Source: Antedon bifida
Taxonomy: Eukaryota > Echinodermata > Crinoidea > Comatulida > Antedonidae
NCBI GenBank assembly: GCA_963402885.1
Contig: OY727095.1
Coordinates: 31,315,001-31,379,000, forward strand
Direction: 5' to 3'
Length of the DNA: 64,000 nt
The notes under the pieces were generated by a model that was given only the letters and a program-made list of their open reading frames with translations, was not told where the DNA came from and searched no databases. The translations under genes and the position numbers were made by a program. Positions 59,749-64,000 of the stretch are shown here, piece after piece. The stretch's first letter is position 1; every line of letters begins with the position of its first letter.

Positions 59749-62693
59749 GCAAGTCATTTCTGCCATATTTTTTATCTATGTCAGTTTGTATGTTATTAAA
59801 CTCTTGTACTATGCTTGAAACAAATCAAATTGAGACCTAAAATATTATACATTAAACATTAATGATATCCATTGCTTTTGTAGGTGGTGGTGTAAAGAGT
59901 TACAGAATGTACCACGTTCAATTTTTTGGTGAGGTGCCAGAAAGAGGCTGGGTTAGCGGAGCAAGTATGCGCAAATTCGCAAGTAGAGAACAATACGATT
60001 CTCTTATAAAAGAACTTGTGGCTAAAATAAAAAACAAAACTGATAGGCAGAGGGTGTTACAGAAGAACTCGTTAAAGCCAAACCGAAAGCCAGCTTGGGA
60101 TGTAGCCGTCACTGAGTGCGTACGGGCGCTTCCTATGAGCAGACATGAGCGTAAACTAAACTTCACATTTAAGTATGAAATGCCAAAAGCAGGGTTAGGT
60201 AGTGCAACTACAGAAGAAATTGATATCGTATCTCTTGGAGACTCACCAAAAATGAAAGCAAAACGAGCTTACAAAAAACATCAGGACGACGAAGCTGCTG
60301 CTGTATCCACATCGATTCCGTTAGTGCCAAAGAAATCCACCAATGAGAAATCTCAGGAAGAAGAGAAAAGTCAGACTTCGGATTTGGAAGAATCTGCCAC
60401 GGATCAGGTTACTACGCCATTGCCCATTAAACAGAAGCGGCAGTATAAAAAGAAATTAAAAGTATCTGAGGAAGATGCATCGTCCGAGGCTGAATCTCCT
60501 ACTAAGAAGAAGAGGGGTAGAAAACCTTTGCCGTTTGTGGAGTACAGCAAGGTTTTTTGGGATGAAGTGGAGAAGGAAAATCCAGGAGTAGGTAAAAAGG
60601 GAATTTATACAATCCTGGAGGAAAAATGGGACGCTCTGCCAGAAGATGAGAAAGCGCAATATAATCCCACACCAGTCAAACCAGTTCCTGAGAAAAAGAG
60701 TGAGTGTATTTTGTTGTTAAATTAAATAAAACATATTTTAAGATTGTGATAAATTAAATGTATTATTGTGATAATGTATTTTGTTACAGAAAGGGTTGTA
60801 GAGTCATTTTCAGTTTCTTTCTGATTTCATATTGATCTTCACAGATGCTTTCATTTATTACTTATCTACAGTACATTGTAGTGTGCTTACTTCATTACAG
60901 TAAAACATAAGTTATAATACACTGCAGCAGAATGATACAGCTAGATTGACAGAGTTTCATTGAGTTGACTTTTCTCCATTAAATACTTTGCTTGGCTATA
61001 TTATATAATATATAATAAATTTTTATTATCATGTACTATATTTGTAATTGTATTCAATAAAGTTTAATTATCATGTACTGTACTATATTTGTATTCAATA
61101 AAGTTTAATTATCATTCGTCTCGACAGGGAAACAAAGAGAAGATGATAGCGATGGTAAGCCTGTGACTCCAACGAAGAGATCCAAACGTGAATCACGGCC
61201 TTCTCTCAAGATGCAAGAAGCAGACTTTGACAGTATTGGATTTTCACCTGAAATGGCTAAAACTTTAAAGGTACAATCTTGAAATAATTTAAATTTCTTT
61301 ATATTAGAGCTAAGAGAAGTTTTCTTTTTGTTGATCCAATAGAAGGAAAGTACTAAAAATGATACTTACATTGCAAGTACCATTTTTATTGTTTTCTTTC
61401 TATTGGATCAACAAAGTAAGTTACCAATGTTTTTAGTACTTTCAATCTTTTGGATCAACAAAAATGAAAAATTCTCTTTAAAGGTACAGATAATTACACA
61501 ATTTAAATGGGTTTAATTTGAGAAAAGATCTTCAACTTTGGTGCCATACTTTCACCAGTATGATGAAATCCAACTCCTTTTTTAGAAATGTCCCCATGAT
61601 GGATAAAGATATTGAAGTATATCATAGCTTGGTTCCCACTAGAAGTAGAATGCAACTCAACAAGCAATTTAAGCAATCACAAGCGATTAATTATTCAAAA
61701 CTGTCCCTTGTCATTGGTCATTGCATGGTATTGTACCCCAACTAATATTATCTTGTACAGGTATTTACAGGCCTCGACCTAGTGTATATTAAACCCAAAA
61801 TGAAGTTATACCTGTATCAGTTCAGTTCCACTACAATAAATTTAGTAACAACTTGAAAATATTATTTTTAGGCTAAGGAAAAGCAAGAGACGCCAAAAGA
61901 GAAGCCTGGTAAACAACAAGCTACCGCTACCCCCAGTCAAAAGACAAAGACTCCTTCGACGAAACGACAAAAAGCAACGGCGGTAAAAGAACCCATTAAA
62001 CCTGTAGAAAGCATTCCAAAATCAGATAGTGTCATTCCTCCTGATGTTATTACTTACGATCCATCCAAGAAAAGCAGAAAAAGAAAATCCAAGAAATTAG
62101 TTGAACCTTCAATAGAGGTCAGTAAGAGATAAATTTGTTATAAAATAAAAGTTCAGCAGATTATATTGTTTAGAGAATGATGATGTAATTTGATCAAATT
62201 TAGGCTATAGTGTTAATGCCCTTTTGTTTTGTTTGTGGCTTTAAGGCCAATTTACACAGACTAGCGTTAACAGTAATAAAAAATATAGAATCTATGTTAT
62301 TCCTTATGACCATTTACACACAACGCGGAGTGGACGGGCAATTTCCGCTCAGGATAGATACAGATTTTACGTGAGACAAGCTATGAGGTTTTCCATTTAC
62401 TGTTACCGCTCAATTGTGTAAATTGGCCTTTAGTTTTCTTGCTTTTTAAAATAGGAATCCTTAAATTCCATATTTAAGGGGCTATGTTTCTTATCACTTA
62501 AAAAAGTCATTAAACAAACCAAGTTTTACACACAGCAGTCCTAATTTACAATTTATTACTAATTTTTATTAGAAATTTTTAAAAAGGTGGATATTTCTCT
62601 TTTTAACGTAGGCTAACCAACAAGCAACAGAAAAGGAAAAACCGGCTGGTGCAGTGGAGGCTAATACCATTGAGAACAGTAATCCAGCTAGTG
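58599..62693 (+). CDS. NSD-family (NSD2/NSD3-like) histone methyltransferase, N-terminal five coding exons
   Basis: Nuclear chromatin protein; in this family PWWP reads methylated H3K36 and a later SET domain methylates it. Exons 58599-59748, 59884-60699, 61128-61270, 61872-62117 and 62612-62693 join in frame to about 812 residues. Start: the ATG at 58599, with an in-frame TAA at 58587-58589. Residues 1-235 are Pro/Gln/Tyr/Ser-rich low complexity, followed by an acidic Ser/Glu/Lys stretch. A PWWP domain lies at about 349-440 ([26 protein letters not shown]). Next come the family-typical KPNRKPAWD...TFKY segment and an HMG-like segment at about 600-645 ([33 protein letters not shown]), then basic Lys-rich sequence. 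PHD, second PWWP and SET are not in the window. The first intron is GC-AG. NSD1 versus NSD2/3 is not settled, though the post-PWWP segment most resembles NSD3. Confidence 0.9.
59884..60699 (+). CDS. NSD-like exon 2: rest of PWWP and HMG-like segment
   Basis: 816 bp, phase 1 in and out. Acceptor TTTTGTAG; donor AGAGTGAGT. Contains [17 protein letters not shown] of PWWP, the conserved W-containing post-PWWP segment, acidic/basic linkers including KKKRGRKP, and the HMG-like segment. Confidence 0.9.
61128..61270 (+). CDS. NSD-like exon 3
   Basis: 143 bp reading [20 protein letters not shown]... to KTLK. Phase 1 in, 0 out. Acceptor CTCGACAG, donor GGTACAA. Lys/Arg/Ser-rich linker; the match is by splice phase and composition only. 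Confidence 0.8.
61325..61466. repeat. long imperfect hairpin in NSD-like intron 3
   Basis: Left arm CTTTTTGTTGATCCAATAGA...AGTACTAAAAA pairs with right arm TTTTAGTACTTTCAATC...TTGGATCAACAAAAA. A third copy of TATTGGATCAACAAA lies between them. Confidence 0.75.
61622..61742. repeat. possible dispersed element in NSD-like intron 3
   Basis: Contains AGCTTGGTTCCCACTAGAAG and CTGTCCCTTGTCATTGGTCA, both matching (partly in inverse) the fragment nested at 23430-23580. Confidence 0.4.
61872..62117 (+). CDS. NSD-like exon 4
   Basis: 246 bp, 82 codons, phase 0 both ends. Lys-rich linker with TPSTKRQKA and [10 protein letters not shown], likely nuclear localisation sequence. Acceptor TTTTTAG, donor GGTCAGT. 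Confidence 0.8.
62241..62432. repeat. inverted-repeat element, second family, copy 2
   Basis: About 190 bp in an NSD-like intron. Ends AAGGCCAATTTACACAGACT and TGTGTAAATTGGCCTTTA; the centre shares ACACAACGCGGAGTGGACGG with copy 1 in reverse orientation. Confidence 0.78.
62612..62693 (+). CDS. NSD-like exon 5
   Basis: 82 bp reading [19 protein letters not shown]... to SNPAS, phase 0 in, 1 out. Acceptor TTAACGTAG, donor GGTAAAT. The next exon of the full-length form is not certain within the window. Confidence 0.75.
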
Positions 62694-63491
62694 GTAAATG
62701 AATATTTCTTGCATTTAAATAAACTAAATATTGTTCATTCATAACTCCTTTAACTTAATTCGGAATTCGCTTGTTTTAAGTATATATAATATAAAAACCT
62801 ACGTACACAATATTAAAAAAAAAAGTGTATATTTATATATTTTTTGAGCATTTGTACATTAATTAAATGTAAATAATGTATAAAGTTAATATATTAATAT
62901 TTTGTAATAGAGTAAGTATGGTAGTGAGGAAAAATTTACATTTTTAGGATTGTAATATAAAATTTAAAATAGAACATTTCTTTTGTAAACTGTAGATTTT
63001 AACCAATTGTCTTTCTAAAAAACATTTTAGTCTTTTAGACGTATGTATGCCAAAACAAAATTTAGATTTAGTTGATGAGGAGGGTAGTGGTTAATCCCTT
63101 TCCTTTCACTTGGAATCAAAAACTAAATTCTAACCAGAACACATTGAAAATAAGTTTTTAATTTGTATATCATACACTTTGAATATTTTTAAAATGATTT
63201 ACAATATATTGACAATCATAAATAAATAAATAGAATCCTTCTACATTAATATACATTGTTCTCTATTTTAGTTTAATATTTCAGTATTACTTTTTATTTA
63301 GTAGCTTAGGTATTTTACCATTTTAATTTATATCAAGTATAGTAGAATCTAAGATCGGCTTTAGTTGAAGATGCAAACCTATCACTTTAGTTCAAATAAC
63401 CAAACCTGTATTGTGCATGTTTAAAAGAATTTGAGTGCTATTTTGTTTCTAAATTACTTTTTAAATATCACATTCTAATTTCATTTTCTAG

Positions 63492-63544
63492 AAGTTTTGA
63501 GGTCTTTAGGTCCGGGACAAGACAAAATTAAGTCTAGTGTTTAA
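63492..63544 (+). CDS. candidate alternative terminal exon (short NSD isoform)
   Basis: A good acceptor (CATTTTCTAG) is followed by a phase-1 reading that fits exon 5. It runs 17 residues, EVLRSLGPGQDKIKSSV, to TAA. An AATAAA with GT-rich sequence after it lies at 63738-63743. Vertebrate NSD3 is known to make a short PWWP-only isoform with an alternative 3' end, which would be analogous. Not confirmed; this could be chance. Confidence 0.4.
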
Positions 63545-63737
63545 CATAGTCAATAGATTAATGTCCAGTAGTAGTTACTGTAGCTCCATGCACATTGAAG
63601 TTTGTATGAAACTACCTAAATATTTACCTATAAATGTAACCACAGTACCTTTTATTTACCTAAGTCAAGTTATAACATTTGAGGTGTCTGATGATCTCAA
63701 ATCCAAACTCTGGTACATGAAAGTATGATTTTTTTGA

Positions 63738-63743
63738 ATAAAT
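63738..63743 (+). terminator. candidate polyadenylation signal for short NSD isoform
   Basis: AATAAA followed by TTGTATTTGTTGTG, a GT-rich downstream element. It lies 194 bases after the stop of the candidate alternative exon. Confidence 0.35.
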
Positions 63744-64000
63744 TGTATTTGTTGTGATAAGAAAAACCTAATGTGTGATGTGTCATTTATCAAGTAGCGA
63801 AGATCTCATCAGTAGTGCTACTGTTGAACATGCATGCCTTGTTTTTGAAGTTGTAACAGAGTTTGGAATTGTGTATCACTAGTAGTTATGTAATGTAGTT
63901 TTCCATGCACATCTATTTATTAGCTCATTTAATTAACATCAGGCATTCTTAATCATGTGTTTGTTTCTTATTTAAACTATTCCTTCTAATATTCTTTTCT

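Larger units (their letters stand above)
62694..64000 (+). other. NSD-like intron / right edge of window
   Basis: AT-rich sequence after exon 5. Apart from the candidate alternative exon and its polyadenylation signal I see no exon with a recognisable PHD, PWWP or SET domain. Confidence 0.6.

Overview
This is AT-rich, intron-rich animal nuclear DNA. Four protein-coding loci can be read with splice sites, and the gaps are crowded with short non-autonomous repeats. Slit has a single EGF repeat after its laminin G domain rather than three, the F-box gene is a compact FBXO30/FBXO40 relative, and the receptor resembles sNPF/PrRP receptors. Together these suggest a marine invertebrate, probably a deuterostome and perhaps an echinoderm. 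The species assignment is inference.

Layout. (1) 1-46703, plus strand: the 3' nine-tenths of a slit axon-guidance gene, 29 coding exons encoding about 1,319 residues. It runs from the last three repeats of LRR domain D1 through D2, D3 and D4, six EGF repeats, laminin G, a seventh EGF and the C-terminal cystine knot. The signal peptide and start of D1 lie upstream of the window. Three very large introns (11.2, 8.3 and 7.9 kb) flank the D2 cap exons. (2) 46704-51850: 3' UTR and intergenic repeats. (3) 52249-53454, plus strand: a single-exon rhodopsin-class neuropeptide receptor of 401 residues, probably with a non-coding 5' exon. (4) 55208-56818, minus strand: a three-exon gene for a 287-residue TRAF-type zinc finger/F-box protein. 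(5) 58599 to past the right edge, plus strand: the N-terminal part of an NSD-family (NSD2/NSD3-like) histone methyltransferase gene. It has a P/Q/Y-rich low-complexity N-terminus, a PWWP domain and an HMG-like segment. PHD fingers and SET lie beyond the window or are skipped by a possible short isoform ending at 63544. The F-box and NSD genes are head to head and may share a promoter region.

The genes do not form a pathway: one is a secreted guidance cue, one a peptide receptor, one a ubiquitin-ligase adaptor and one a chromatin writer/reader.

The most notable unexplained structure is repetitive. An inverted-repeat (MITE-like) element of about 140-170 bp is present 11 times on both strands. 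There is a second inverted-repeat family with two copies, and an ACAGTAGAACC-type family that is tandemly expanded in one slit intron. A roughly 180 bp tandem array in another slit intron carries regularly spaced POU octamers. Two degenerate tRNA-like sequences and two perfect 32 bp palindromes are also present, one palindrome lying on the receptor's stop codon. I found no exotic multi-gene system.
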